Below are positions 30,713 to 39,438 of a stretch of DNA of 64,000 bases, piece after piece (position 1 is the stretch's first letter; each line of letters begins with the position of its first letter). The DNA lies in contig NZ_JASISY010000018.1 in the NCBI RefSeq assembly GCF_030063365.1, positions 1 through 64,000 on the forward strand, given 5' to 3'. This stretch comes from Cryobacterium sp. PH29-G1. Lineage in GTDB: Bacteria > Actinomycetota > Actinomycetes > Actinomycetales > Microbacteriaceae. A program made the translations under genes and the position numbers. The notes below the pieces were generated by a model. It did not search any database. It was not told where the DNA came from and saw nothing but the letters and a program-made list of their open reading frames with translations.

Positions 30713-31765
30713 ATGAGCGGATCAACTTTCAAGAGCCAGGCGCCGCGTCGCATGGGCCCCGTCGCTGCCAAGGTATCGGGACTGCTCGAGAGCAAATACC
30801 TGGGCTGGATCGCCCTCGCCGCGGCCCTGCTGGCACCGCTGCTCACGGCCTCGCCCTACTCGCTCAACGTGATGACCACGGCGGCGATCTTTGTGATGCT
30901 CGCTGCCGGTCTCAATATTGTCGTGGGCTATTGTGGCTTGCTCGACCTCGGCTACATCGCCTTCATGGCGGTGGGCGCCTACACCTCGGGCATCGTCTCG
31001 CGGGCCTTCGACCTGCCGTTGTTCTTCACCATCCCCGCGGTGCTGGTGATGACAATTCTGGCCGGGCTCATCATCGGCGCGCCCACCCTCCGGTTGCGCA
31101 GCGACTACCTCGCGATCGTCACTCTCGGTTTTGGTGAGATCACCCGCATCACAGCCAACAACCTCGCCGTCACCGGCGGGCCGTCGGGTATTTACGGTAT
31201 TCCCAAGCTGCTGACCTTCGGCGATTTCAGCGTGCACAGCCCGGCCGTGTTCTACTACGTGACCATCCTCATCGTGGCGTTCTTCGTGCTGGCCTCGGCG
31301 CGCCTGGGTAAGTCGCGTCTCGGCCGGGCCTGGCGCTTCGTGCGTGAAGACGAGGACGCCGCGGAGGCAATGGGCATCCACACCTACAAGGTGAAGCTCA
31401 TGGCCTACATCTTCGGTGCGGTCTGGGGTGGTTTCGCGGGCGTACTGTTCGCTTCGCACCTCACAGCAATCTCGCCGAAGACGTTCATCTTTCTGCAGTC
31501 GGCCCTCGTGCTGATGGCCGTTGTGCTCGGCGGTATGGGCAATATGCGCGGGGTCGTCGTCGGCGCCCTGGTGATCTCCCTGCTTCCGGAGTTGCTGCGC
31601 GACCTGTCGGAGTACCGGTACCTGGCCTTCGGCCTGCTGCTCGTGGTCGCCATGGTCTTTCGTCCGAAGGGGCTGTGGCCCGCTCGCCCGCATGAAGACG
31701 AGCGCACAGGCGCGGAGCCGCAGACCGCGGTGGATGCCGCCGTCTCGAGAGGAGAAAGCCGATGA
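30713..31765 (+). CDS. livM: Liv-type ABC permease, LivM
   Basis: 350 residues from ATG 30713 just after the livH stop. Hydrophobic throughout, with the LivM signature LNIVVGYCGLLDLGYIAFMAVG and a loop GRAWRFVREDEDAAEAMGI that contacts the ATPases. Its last codons overlap the livG start. Confidence 0.93.
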   Translation: MSGSTFKSQAPRRMGPVAAKVSGLLESKYLGWIALAAALLAPLLTASPYSLNVMTTAAIFVMLAAGLNIVVGYCGLLDLGYIAFMAVGAYTSGIVSRAFDLPLFFTIPAVLVMTILAGLIIGAPTLRLRSDYLAIVTLGFGEITRITANNLAVTGGPSGIYGIPKLLTFGDFSVHSPAVFYYVTILIVAFFVLASARLGKSRLGRAWRFVREDEDAAEAMGIHTYKVKLMAYIFGAVWGGFAGVLFASHLTAISPKTFIFLQSALVLMAVVLGGMGNMRGVVVGALVISLLPELLRDLSEYRYLAFGLLLVVAMVFRPKGLWPARPHEDERTGAEPQTAVDAAVSRGESR

Positions 31766-32550
31766 GCGTGGTACTCGGGGTCAACGACCTGCAGATTGCC
31801 TTCGGCGGTGTCAAAGCCGTCGACGGCCTCACCTTCGATGTGCACGAAAAAGAGATTATCGCTGTCATCGGCCCGAACGGGGCCGGAAAAACCAGCGCGT
31901 TCAACTGCATCACGGGCTTCTACAAGCCCACCGGCGGTTCCGTCGTCATGGAGGGCACCGATATCACCGGCCACCGCCCGGCCGACATCGCTGCCGTCGG
32001 CGTTGCCCGCACGTTTCAGAACTTGCGGCTGTTCAATGACCTCACCGTGCTCGACAATGTGCGCGCCGGAATGCACCTTAATCGGGGTCAGAGCTGGGCG
32101 GACGCGATTTTCCACACGCCCCGGTTCAAGCGCAGCGAAGCCGCATATACGGCCGAAGCGCACTACTGGCTCGACTTCGTCAACTTTGAGGGTCCTCGAG
32201 GGGTGCCGATCGCCAACCTCTCGTACGGGCAGCAGAAGCAGGTCGAGATTTCCCGGGCATTGGCCCGAAAATCCAAGCTGCTCCTGCTCGATGAACCGGC
32301 CGCCGGCCTGAACTATACGGAGAAGCAGAATCTGCTGGAACTGTGCCGCCGCATCCGTGACCTCGGCACCTCAATTGTGCTGATCGAGCACGATATGGGG
32401 CTGGTTATGGAACTGTCGGAGCGCATCGTGGTGATGAACTTCGGTCGCGAGATCGCTGAGGGAACCCCGGCCGAAGTCAAGGCGAATCCCGCCGTGATTG
32501 AGGCCTACCTCGGCAAGGACGAGGAGGTGGAGATCGATGACAATGCTTGA
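31762..32550 (+). CDS. livG: Liv-type ABC ATPase, LivG
   Basis: 262 residues. Walker A GPNGAGKT, signature LSYGQQKQ and Walker B LLLLDEPAAGL are intact; the C-terminal extension FGREIAEGTPAEV... is of the LivG type. It overlaps livM by 4 nt and the livF start by 14 nt. Confidence 0.95.
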   Translation: MSVVLGVNDLQIAFGGVKAVDGLTFDVHEKEIIAVIGPNGAGKTSAFNCITGFYKPTGGSVVMEGTDITGHRPADIAAVGVARTFQNLRLFNDLTVLDNVRAGMHLNRGQSWADAIFHTPRFKRSEAAYTAEAHYWLDFVNFEGPRGVPIANLSYGQQKQVEISRALARKSKLLLLDEPAAGLNYTEKQNLLELCRRIRDLGTSIVLIEHDMGLVMELSERIVVMNFGREIAEGTPAEVKANPAVIEAYLGKDEEVEIDDNA

Positions 32551-33247
32551 ATTCGACAATGTCGAGGTCTATTACGGCAAGGTGCAGGCCCTGCGTGGGC
32601 TGAGCCTGCACGTTGACGAAGGTGAGATTGTCGCCCTGCTCGGCAATAACGGTGCCGGCAAGACGACCACCCTCTCCACCGCATCGGCGTTGGTCAAGGT
32701 CGGCTCCGGAAAGCTGACCTTCGACGGCAATGACATCAGCCGGGCCAATCCCTGGGATGTCGTCGGGGCCGGGCTCATTCATGTTCCGGAGGGTCGGCGC
32801 ATTTTCAGTACGCTCTCCGTGCTGGAGAACCTGCAGCTCGGTGGTTTTCTGGTTAAGGATCGCGGCGTCGTGGCCAAGCGCATCGAGCACGTGTTCGCCC
32901 TGCTGCCGCTCTTGTTCGAGCGGCGCGCCCAGCAGGGGGGCACGCTGTCCGGCGGCGAGCAGCAGATGCTCGCCATCGGTCGCGGCCTCATCGCCGGCCC
33001 GAAGATGCTTATGCTCGACGAGCCCTCGATGGGGCTCGCGCCGCTGATCGTCAACCAGGTGATGGACGTGATCAGGGAGATTCGCGAGGAGGGCACGACA
33101 GTGTTGCTGGTGGAACAGAACGCGCGTGCCGCCTTGCGGGTCACCGACCGCGCCTACGTCATTGAGAGCGGTGTCACCACGGTCGAGGGCCAGGCGTCCG
33201 ACCTGCTGAACGACCCGCGCATCATTGACGCGTACCTCGGCGCGTAA
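32537..33247 (+). CDS. livF: Liv-type ABC ATPase, LivF
   Basis: 236 residues from ATG 32537 with GAGGAGG upstream inside livG (ATG 32543 is possible). Walker A GNNGAGKT, signature LSGGEQQML, Walker B MLMLDEPSMGL. It completes the importer with LivG. Confidence 0.95.
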   Translation: MTMLEFDNVEVYYGKVQALRGLSLHVDEGEIVALLGNNGAGKTTTLSTASALVKVGSGKLTFDGNDISRANPWDVVGAGLIHVPEGRRIFSTLSVLENLQLGGFLVKDRGVVAKRIEHVFALLPLLFERRAQQGGTLSGGEQQMLAIGRGLIAGPKMLMLDEPSMGLAPLIVNQVMDVIREIREEGTTVLLVEQNARAALRVTDRAYVIESGVTTVEGQASDLLNDPRIIDAYLGA

Positions 33248-33284
33248 GAGGCCGTCAGCCGGTCGCGTGCCGGCCGCGACACGC

Positions 33285-33313
33285 GAGCGGATGCCGGGAG
33301 CCGGCATCCGCTC
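33285..33313 (+). terminator. Hairpin at the end of the Liv operon
   Basis: 13-bp perfect stem GAGCGGATGCCGG / CCGGCATCCGCTC with a GAG loop, no clear T-run. It probably terminates or protects the operon mRNA; it shares the GCGGATGC core with the palindrome at 29758-29791. Confidence 0.6.
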
Positions 33314-33382
33314 TTCCTCCCCATTGGGGGGGTATTATCCTTACGATCGGGACCTTCCCGCGCATGAATGAAAGGTCGGATT

Positions 33383-33547
33383 ATGAACCCGTTACTGATA
33401 ATTGTGGCCATTGTTGCGGTGGTACTGCTCATTACCGGTGGACTGGTGCAGTCGCTTCAGTTTCTGATCTGGGTCGGTATCGTGCTCGCCATTGTTGCGG
33501 TGATCATGTTCCTGATGCGATCGATATCAGGACGCAAGAGCGCCTAG
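33383..33547 (+). CDS. Small two-helix membrane protein (54 aa)
   Basis: ATG at 33383, with AAAGG at 33371-33375. The 54 residues form two hydrophobic helices (IIVAIVAVVLLITGGLV and LIWVGIVLAIVAVIMFLM) joined by a short polar turn and closed by a basic tail GRKSA. Followed at once by a terminator, so it is a free-standing gene. Function unknown. Confidence 0.65.
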   Translation: MNPLLIIVAIVAVVLLITGGLVQSLQFLIWVGIVLAIVAVIMFLMRSISGRKSA

Positions 33548-33561
33548 CGCTGCAGGAGAGC

Positions 33562-33603
33562 AGCCGTCAGGAGAGTCATTGATTCTCGTGACGGCTGTTT
33601 TCT
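33562..33603 (+). terminator. Rho-independent terminator
   Basis: Stem AGCCGTCA (33562-33569) with TGACGGCT (33589-33596), inner GAGAG/CTC pairing, then GTTTTCT. It ends the 54-aa membrane protein gene. Confidence 0.8.
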
Positions 33604-33640
33604 GTGTCCGCACTCGTGGGAGCGCTGGCCGGCTGAAAGA

Positions 33641-34546
33641 ATGGACCGCATGACCCAGAACAGCACCTCCGCCCGTGTCGTCGTCGTCGGCGACGCCCTT
33701 ATCGACGTGTTGCGCGACTCGGAGGCGAGCCGGGAATTCGCCGGCGGTGCCGCCCTGAACGTGGCCGTGGGTCTCGCCGTGCTCGGGGTGCCGACGACCC
33801 TCATCGCCATGGTCGGTGACGACGCTGACGGTGCCGCGCTGCGAGCCGTTCTCGATCAGTTCGGCGTGCAGCTGATCGCTACGCCCGGGCCGCTGGGCTC
33901 GTCGCGTGCGGTGTCCGATCGCACGGACGGCGAACCCCGCTACTTCTTCAACGACGCAGCCAAGGGGCGACGCATTGACTTCGGTGCCGAGGAGCGGGCC
34001 GCGCTGGCTGGCGCCGAACTCATCGTTGTGAGTTGTTTTCCGTTCGACGACACCGCACAGACCGAAGCATTCGCGGCCTGTGTGACCGACCCGGATCATC
34101 GTCTGGTCATCGACCCGAACCCGCGTGCCGGGATGCTGCACGACGGTCCGAGGTTCGTGCGCAACTTTGAGGCGCTCGCCGCGCGGAGCCTGCTCGTGAA
34201 GGTGGGCGACGATGACGCCGACCTGCTCTACGAGAGCACGCTCGATGAACTGCGGGAACGGCTGGTTGACGGCGGCGCGCACAGTGTGCTGGCGACAGCT
34301 GGGCGTCTGGGGGCTTCGGTCACCGTCGCCGGCAGCGACCCGATCAGTGTTCCGATTGCGGAGCTCGACGGCCCGGTCATTGACACGATGGGAGCGGGGG
34401 ACGCGACGCTTGCGGCATCCGTCTGCACGATCCTAAACGCCGGGATGCCGCGCGATGCAGTGGCCTGGCGGGCGCTGCTGGTCGACGCCATGCTCACGGC
34501 CGCAGCTACCTGCCGGCACGAGGGGGCGTTGCTGCGACGACCCTAG
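33641..34546 (+). CDS. PfkB-family carbohydrate kinase
   Basis: 301 residues (ATG 33650 is an equally possible start). N-terminal PfkB pattern GDALIDVL and GGAALNVAVGLAVLG; the C-terminal signature DTMGAGDATLAAS contains the catalytic Asp. These kinases phosphorylate sugars or nucleosides such as fructose, ribokinase or 2-keto-3-deoxygluconate substrates; nothing nearby identifies the substrate. Confidence 0.9.
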   Translation: MDRMTQNSTSARVVVVGDALIDVLRDSEASREFAGGAALNVAVGLAVLGVPTTLIAMVGDDADGAALRAVLDQFGVQLIATPGPLGSSRAVSDRTDGEPRYFFNDAAKGRRIDFGAEERAALAGAELIVVSCFPFDDTAQTEAFAACVTDPDHRLVIDPNPRAGMLHDGPRFVRNFEALAARSLLVKVGDDDADLLYESTLDELRERLVDGGAHSVLATAGRLGASVTVAGSDPISVPIAELDGPVIDTMGAGDATLAASVCTILNAGMPRDAVAWRALLVDAMLTAAATCRHEGALLRRP

Positions 34547-34587
34547 ATCCGGCCCCCGCGATGGCCGCAAGCCGGCCACCGGGCGAT

Positions 34588-35172
34588 TTACGCCTCGGTG
34601 TCCGTTTCGGCTTCGACGGTCGGTTCAGTCAGCTTCAGACGGCCGCGAATAGCGTCGCGGGCCTGTTGGGCCGCACGGCGCACCTCCTTGTCGGAGTCGC
34701 GCAGGCGCACCTCGATCGTGGCGATGTTGTCGGCCGTGCCCTGGTCGGCCAGGGCGTGCAGCGCCGCAGAACGTACTCGTGGGTTTTCATCGGTGGTGAG
34801 ACGCACGAGTTTGGGCGCGACCTGCAGGCCGCGCAGCAGCACAACCTTGGCGCACATTTCGCGCACCCGCCAGGCCTGATTGGTGAGGCCGACGACGATG
34901 TACGGCGCGGCCGATTCGCCCCAGACGTGCAGCAGCGCGCGGGCACCCCACAGCTCAGGCCAGTACAGCGCGGGGGCACCCTCGAGGATACCGAGGGCGT
35001 GGCGTCCGCCGGCGTAGAGCAAAAAGTCTTTTCCGGCATTCTTAGCCCGCAACAGCGCCACAGCGTTGTCGACGACGACGCTCTCGCCGTAGTGCGCGAC
35101 AGCGGCGCGAATGCGCTCGTCGGTCGGCAGGTCGATCGGAAGGTCGGGGTGCGGAATCAATTTGTTTTGCAT
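34588..35172 (-). CDS. HEAT-repeat-like protein (194 aa)
   Basis: Cytoplasmic helical protein. The C-terminal half has at least two HEAT-type helical repeats (VVGLTNQAWRVREMCAKVVL, then TTDENPRVRSAALHALADQ and RDSDKEVRRAAQQARDAI). The N-terminal part contains DLPTDERIRAAVAHYGESVV. A scaffold or binding role is the usual inference. It stands alone, convergent with the kinase gene. Confidence 0.7.
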   Translation of the reverse strand: MQNKLIPHPDLPIDLPTDERIRAAVAHYGESVVVDNAVALLRAKNAGKDFLLYAGGRHALGILEGAPALYWPELWGARALLHVWGESAAPYIVVGLTNQAWRVREMCAKVVLLRGLQVAPKLVRLTTDENPRVRSAALHALADQGTADNIATIEVRLRDSDKEVRRAAQQARDAIRGRLKLTEPTVEAETDTEA

Positions 35173-35353
35173 AGCCCTCTAACGCTACCTCCCCGTGGCG
35201 GCGGGGGCCATCGAATCCGGTCCCAGACGGCGATCTCATCCCGGTAATACGACGCAATAGAAGCAATCGACGATTTGGCAAGCCGGGTTTGGTTCGCAAG
35301 ACTGGAACTGTTGCGGTAAACGGGTACCGCGCGACGACAGGCCCGGGTGCCCC

Positions 35354-36394
35354 ATGATCTCCATCAAACACGTCTCCAAGACCTTCGGGTCTGGTACCGG
35401 GGCAACGACCGCGCTCGACGACGTCAGCCTCGACGTTGCCCGCGGTGAAATTTTCGGTGTTATCGGCCAGAGCGGTGCCGGCAAGAGCACACTCATCCGT
35501 GCGGTCAACCTGCTGGAACGCCCGACCAGCGGCACGGTGACCGTTGACGGCGATGAGCTCACTCTGCTCTCGCCCGACCAGCTGCGCGTGGCCCGCCGCA
35601 AGATCGGCATGGTGTTTCAGCATTTCAACCTGCTGGCGGGGCGTACCGCGCAGGGAAATGTTGAGCTGGGCCTGGAGATTGTCGGCGTCACCGGTGCGGA
35701 ACGTCGCCGTCGCTCGTTGGAGATTCTCGACCTGGTCGGCCTCGGTGACAAGGCCGGAGCCTATCCCGCCGAACTCTCCGGCGGGCAGAAGCAACGCGTT
35801 GGCATCGCCCGTGCGCTCGCCGGTAATCCCAAAATACTGCTCTCCGACGAAGCCACCAGCGCCCTCGATCCCGAGACGACGCGGTCGATTCTCGACCTGG
35901 TCAAGACCATCAACGTGCAACTCGGCCTCACCGTGCTGCTGATCACGCATGAAATGGATGTCGTCAAACGAGTCTGCGACTCGGCCGCCATGCTCGAACA
36001 TGGCCGCATCCTCGAGCAGGGTTCCATCGTGTCGCTTATTTCCACCCCCGGCTCCCGGCTCGCGCACGAACTGTTCCCCCTCGGCGAGGTTCCGCCCCAC
36101 GCCGGCAACACCGTGATCGAAATCACCTTCAGCGGCGGCTCGGCCGATCGGCCGGTGATTGCCCAGCTGGCCCGCAACTACGGTCTCGACGTGAGCATTC
36201 TCGGTGCCGCCGTCGAGACCATCGGTGGTAAGCAGGCCGGGCGCACACGTCTGGAACTGCCCGGCTCCCCGGTGGCCAACGCCGCCCCGATCGCCGACCT
36301 GCGCGGGCAGGGCCTGCTTGTAGAAATCGTCGGCGACGGCGCTGCTTCATGGACCCCCTCTTCCTCATCGTCTGCGGAAGGTGCACACGCATGA
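35354..36394 (+). CDS. metN: Methionine ABC importer ATPase
   Basis: 346 residues. Walker A GQSGAGKS, signature LSGGQKQRV, Walker B LLSDEATSALDPE (the DEATSALD form is typical of MetN). The last 90 residues form the NIL regulatory domain, which binds methionine and inhibits transport. First of metN-metI-metQ; the stop overlaps metI. I see no SAM riboswitch in the leader 35180-35353. Confidence 0.93.
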   Translation: MISIKHVSKTFGSGTGATTALDDVSLDVARGEIFGVIGQSGAGKSTLIRAVNLLERPTSGTVTVDGDELTLLSPDQLRVARRKIGMVFQHFNLLAGRTAQGNVELGLEIVGVTGAERRRRSLEILDLVGLGDKAGAYPAELSGGQKQRVGIARALAGNPKILLSDEATSALDPETTRSILDLVKTINVQLGLTVLLITHEMDVVKRVCDSAAMLEHGRILEQGSIVSLISTPGSRLAHELFPLGEVPPHAGNTVIEITFSGGSADRPVIAQLARNYGLDVSILGAAVETIGGKQAGRTRLELPGSPVANAAPIADLRGQGLLVEIVGDGAASWTPSSSSSAEGAHA

Positions 36395-37134
36395 TCGACC
36401 CCACGGCTCCCGACTTCTGGTCGGGACTTTTCCAGGTACTTCTGGTCGGCACCGGTGAGACCCTCTATATGGTCGGCATCGCCCTGCTGCTCACCGTCCT
36501 GGTCGGGCTGCCATTGGGTATCGTGCTGGTCGGCACCGAGCGCGGCGGACTCTTCGCGGCACCGTTCGGCTCCCGGCCGCTGGGCCGCGTAATCAACCGG
36601 GTGTTGGAATTCATCGTCAACCTCGGCCGCTCGGTGCCGTTCATCATTCTCATGGTGGCGCTGATTCCCCTCACCCGGCTGATCGTTGGTACCTTCATCG
36701 GTTCCACGGCCGCCATCGTGCCGCTGGCCGTCGTTGCCATCCCGTTCTTTGCCCGCATGGTCGAGATCGCCATTAAAGAGGTCGACTCCGGTCTGATCGA
36801 AGCCGCTGAATCCCTCGGGGCGACGCGCTGGCAGATCGTGTCGAAGGTGCTCGTGCCCGAGTCGCTCTCGACGCTGATCCTGGGGCTCTCCACCACCGTG
36901 ACGTCGATCATCAACTTCTCCGCGATGGTCGGCACCGTCGCCGGCGGCGGACTCGGCCAGGTTGCCATCCAGTACGGCTACCAGCGCTACAGCACCATTC
37001 ACATGGTCGCCGTCATCATCCTCATCTTCATCATCGTCATGATTTTGCAGGGGACCGCAACCTGGCTGGCCCGCCGCTTCTCCCACCGCGCCCGGCCGGC
37101 GCGCACCCGCACCTCCGTTCCCACCGCCATTTAG
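36391..37134 (+). CDS. metI: Methionine ABC importer permease
   Basis: 247 residues from ATG 36391, overlapping the metN stop (ATGA). Five to six helices; the EAA loop EVDSGLIEAAESLGATRWQIV contacts MetN. Close homologues move D- and L-methionine. Confidence 0.93.
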   Translation: MIDPTAPDFWSGLFQVLLVGTGETLYMVGIALLLTVLVGLPLGIVLVGTERGGLFAAPFGSRPLGRVINRVLEFIVNLGRSVPFIILMVALIPLTRLIVGTFIGSTAAIVPLAVVAIPFFARMVEIAIKEVDSGLIEAAESLGATRWQIVSKVLVPESLSTLILGLSTTVTSIINFSAMVGTVAGGGLGQVAIQYGYQRYSTIHMVAVIILIFIIVMILQGTATWLARRFSHRARPARTRTSVPTAI

Positions 37135-37164
37135 TTCCACACAGCAACCAGAAAAAGAGAACCC

Positions 37165-37986
37165 ATGAAGCTCACCACCCCCGTCGGCCGTGTTGCCGGC
37201 GTCGCTCTCGCAGCATCCGCTCTGCTTGGTTTGTCGGCTTGCGCCCAGACGCCCGCCGCGACTGACTCGTCGAGCCTCGGCACGATCAACGTCGGCGCTC
37301 TCGCGACACCGGCCGGCGACATTCTCAACTTCGTGCAAGACAACCTCGCGGCCGATGCCGGACTCAACATCGTCTACAAAGACTTCACCGATTACAACAC
37401 CCCCAACGTTGCCCTCGCCGACGGATCGATCGACGCCAACCTGTTTCAGAACGAGACCTTCCTCGAAACCTTCAACACCGCGACCGGCGGCGACCTGGTG
37501 AGCCTGGGCTCGGTCTACCTGCCGAGCGCCGCGTTCTACAGCGACAAGATCACGAGCCTGGATGACCTCGACGACGGCGCCCGGATCGCCATCCCCAACG
37601 ATCCGACCAACGAGGGCCGCGCGCTGAAGATGCTCGCCGCCGAGGGCCTCATCAAGCTCGGCGATGAGCCGACCTCCGTCGCCGACGTGACCGGCAACCC
37701 GCATGACTACGACTTCGTGGAGGTGGAGAACGCGACCCTGCCGCAGGCGCTGCCCGACGTCGATGTCGCCTTCGTCACGATCACCTTCGCGCTGCCGGCC
37801 GGCCTGACCGGAGAACAGGCCCTCCTCATCGAGGGTGCGGACAGCCCGTACTCCAACGTGCTCGCGACGACGCCTGAACTGGCGAACGACCCGCGCGTGC
37901 TCAAGCTGCTCGAGCTGCTGCGTGCCCCCGAGACCCAGAAGTACATGACCGACACCTGGGGCGGTCTGGTCATCCCCACCGCCTAA
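37165..37986 (+). CDS. metQ: Methionine-binding lipoprotein, NlpA/MetQ family
   Basis: 273 residues. The lipoprotein signal ends LLGLSACAQ (lipobox LSAC). The mature protein has NlpA features INVGALATPAGDILNF and FYSDKITSLDDL...IAIPNDPTNEGRALKML. It presents methionine to MetNI at the outer face of the membrane. Confidence 0.93.
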   Translation: MKLTTPVGRVAGVALAASALLGLSACAQTPAATDSSSLGTINVGALATPAGDILNFVQDNLAADAGLNIVYKDFTDYNTPNVALADGSIDANLFQNETFLETFNTATGGDLVSLGSVYLPSAAFYSDKITSLDDLDDGARIAIPNDPTNEGRALKMLAAEGLIKLGDEPTSVADVTGNPHDYDFVEVENATLPQALPDVDVAFVTITFALPAGLTGEQALLIEGADSPYSNVLATTPELANDPRVLKLLELLRAPETQKYMTDTWGGLVIPTA

Positions 37987-37990
37987 CTTT

Positions 37991-38032
37991 CACACAGCAC
38001 ACAGCACACAGCACACAGCACACAGCACACAG
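37991..38032 (+). repeat. Six tandem copies of CACACAG
   Basis: Six perfect heptamers, followed by a degenerate seventh (CACGCGG). The array starts 4 nt after the metQ stop and ends before the convergent acetyltransferase gene. Short repeats of this kind can change length by slippage. Confidence 0.95.
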
Positions 38033-38043
38033 CACGCGGCACA

Positions 38044-38490
38044 TCAGGTGAGGTCGATTTCGAAGCCGGAGGCGTGCTCGTAGATGCCGTAGTTGCCGAT
38101 GTTGTTGTAGCCGAGGCTGGCGTACAGGGCGAGAGCTTCGGGCTGGGCGTAGCCGGTCTCCAGGCGCATCCGTTCGTAGCCGAGAGCGCGAGCGAGGGAC
38201 TCGAGTTCGCGCAGGATCGTGCGCGCGTGCCCCTGGCGGCGGTAGTTCGGGTTGGTCCACATGCGCTTGACCTCGGCTGTGGTGGCGTTGTACCGGTGCA
38301 GGCCGCCGCCGGCAACCGTGGTGTCGCCGTCGACGATCACCAGGAAGCCGCCGTTGGGCGGCTCAAACTCGGTCCCATTGACGTCGTGCACGGAATCACC
38401 GTCGCCGTATCGGGTTTCATATTCACGGTGCAGGTCAAGCAGCAGGGGAGCTACCTCGGGGTCGCCGAGGCGTACGGATACACATTTCAC
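38044..38490 (-). CDS. GNAT-family N-acetyltransferase
   Basis: 148 residues if it starts at GTG 38490; the longer frame to 38610 would cross the start of the divergent MaoC gene. The acetyl-CoA loop is RRQGHARTILRELE, and the C-terminal motif is YAQPEALALYASLGY. The substrate is unknown. Confidence 0.82.
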   Translation of the reverse strand: MKCVSVRLGDPEVAPLLLDLHREYETRYGDGDSVHDVNGTEFEPPNGGFLVIVDGDTTVAGGGLHRYNATTAEVKRMWTNPNYRRQGHARTILRELESLARALGYERMRLETGYAQPEALALYASLGYNNIGNYGIYEHASGFEIDLT

Positions 38491-38561
38491 GGTTATAAGT
38501 GTGCGCCCTCTCGAGGTCGGCTTCTGACCGTCTGCGGGAGCTCTCTTAGTAGACTCGACGG

Positions 38562-39008
38562 GTGTCAGTGAACCCAGAGTTGCAGGGGCGGGTCTTTCCG
38601 CCGGTCGCACCGTATCTTGTCGGCCGTGAAAAGGTGCGCGAATTCTCGCGCGCCGTGTTCGCGACCAACCCGATCAACCACGACCCCGAAGCGGCCCGCG
38701 CGGCCGGCCATACCGACGTCGTCGCCCCGCCCACGTTCGCCGTGGTCGTGCAGGAGGCGACCCTGGCGCAGCTGCTGGCCGAGCCGGATGGCGGCATTGA
38801 CTTCACTCGCGTCGTGCACGGCGACCAGCGGTTCACCTTTACCCGCCCGATCGTCGCCGGCGACGAACTCACGGCGACCCTCGCGGTGACGAGCATTAAA
38901 ACTCTCGGAGGCCACTCGATGGTGACCGCCGAGTCCACGATCGTCGACGCGTCCGGCGCCCACGTCGTGACCGCCATCTCCACCCTCGTCGTCAGGGGAG
39001 ACGAATGA
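38562..39008 (+). CDS. MaoC-like dehydratase subunit, FAS1-type (HadA-like)
   Basis: 148 residues from GTG 38562 (GTG 38568 possible). The hot-dog fold has INHDPEAARAAGHTDVVAPPTFAVV, typical of the N-terminal-type FAS1 dehydratase/UPF0336 group. It lacks the catalytic Asp-His of hydratase 2 and pairs with the next gene, which has them. In actinobacteria the pair resembles HadAB, 3-hydroxyacyl dehydratase; in Microbacteriaceae it sits beside murB. Confidence 0.85.
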   Translation: MSVNPELQGRVFPPVAPYLVGREKVREFSRAVFATNPINHDPEAARAAGHTDVVAPPTFAVVVQEATLAQLLAEPDGGIDFTRVVHGDQRFTFTRPIVAGDELTATLAVTSIKTLGGHSMVTAESTIVDASGAHVVTAISTLVVRGDE

Positions 39009-39427
39009 CCCCCGCTATGAGTGACCTCTCGGTTGGCAGCATCGTCGCCGAGGCAAACTTTGCCCTGACCCGCGATTCCCTGGTGCACTACGCCGGGGCA
39101 TCCGGTGATTTCAACCCCATCCACTACCGCGATGACGTGGCGCAGTCGGTGGGTTTGTCGGGCGTGCTCGCCCACGGCATGCTCACGATGGGCCTGGCCG
39201 TGCAGCCGGTCGTCGACTGGGCCGGCGACCCGGCCCGGGTCATCGACTACCAGGTGCGGTTCACCCGCCCGGTCTTCGTCGACGCCACGGCTGGCGCCAC
39301 CGTGACCGTGGTCGCCAAGGTGGGCGCCCTCGACCTCGAAGCCACGGTGGCACGCATCGACCTCGTTGTGACCTTCAACGGCGCGACGGTTCTCGGCAAG
39401 GCGCAGGCGCGCGTCAACCTGGCCTGA
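39005..39427 (+). CDS. MaoC-family dehydratase subunit (HadB-like)
   Basis: 140 residues; overlaps the previous gene by 4 nt. The hydratase-2 motif GDFNPIHYRDDVAQSVGL (catalytic Asp and His) and LAHGMLTMGL are intact, so this is the catalytic half of a heterodimer with the upstream subunit. Confidence 0.88.
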   Translation: MTPAMSDLSVGSIVAEANFALTRDSLVHYAGASGDFNPIHYRDDVAQSVGLSGVLAHGMLTMGLAVQPVVDWAGDPARVIDYQVRFTRPVFVDATAGATVTVVAKVGALDLEATVARIDLVVTFNGATVLGKAQARVNLA

Positions 39428-39438
39428 GGAGATCAGTC

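Noticed and set aside
35180..35353. Possible SAM riboswitch ahead of metN
   Set aside because: No S-box or SAM-IV core sequence could be found, only ordinary GC-rich leader.
36178..37704. 508-codon minus-strand open frame opposite metI/metQ
   Set aside because: Antisense to well-supported metI and metQ; sequence is Gly/Asp/His-rich with no domain.
37991..38032. Short tandem array considered as a CRISPR remnant
   Set aside because: Seven-bp units with no spacers; a simple sequence repeat.
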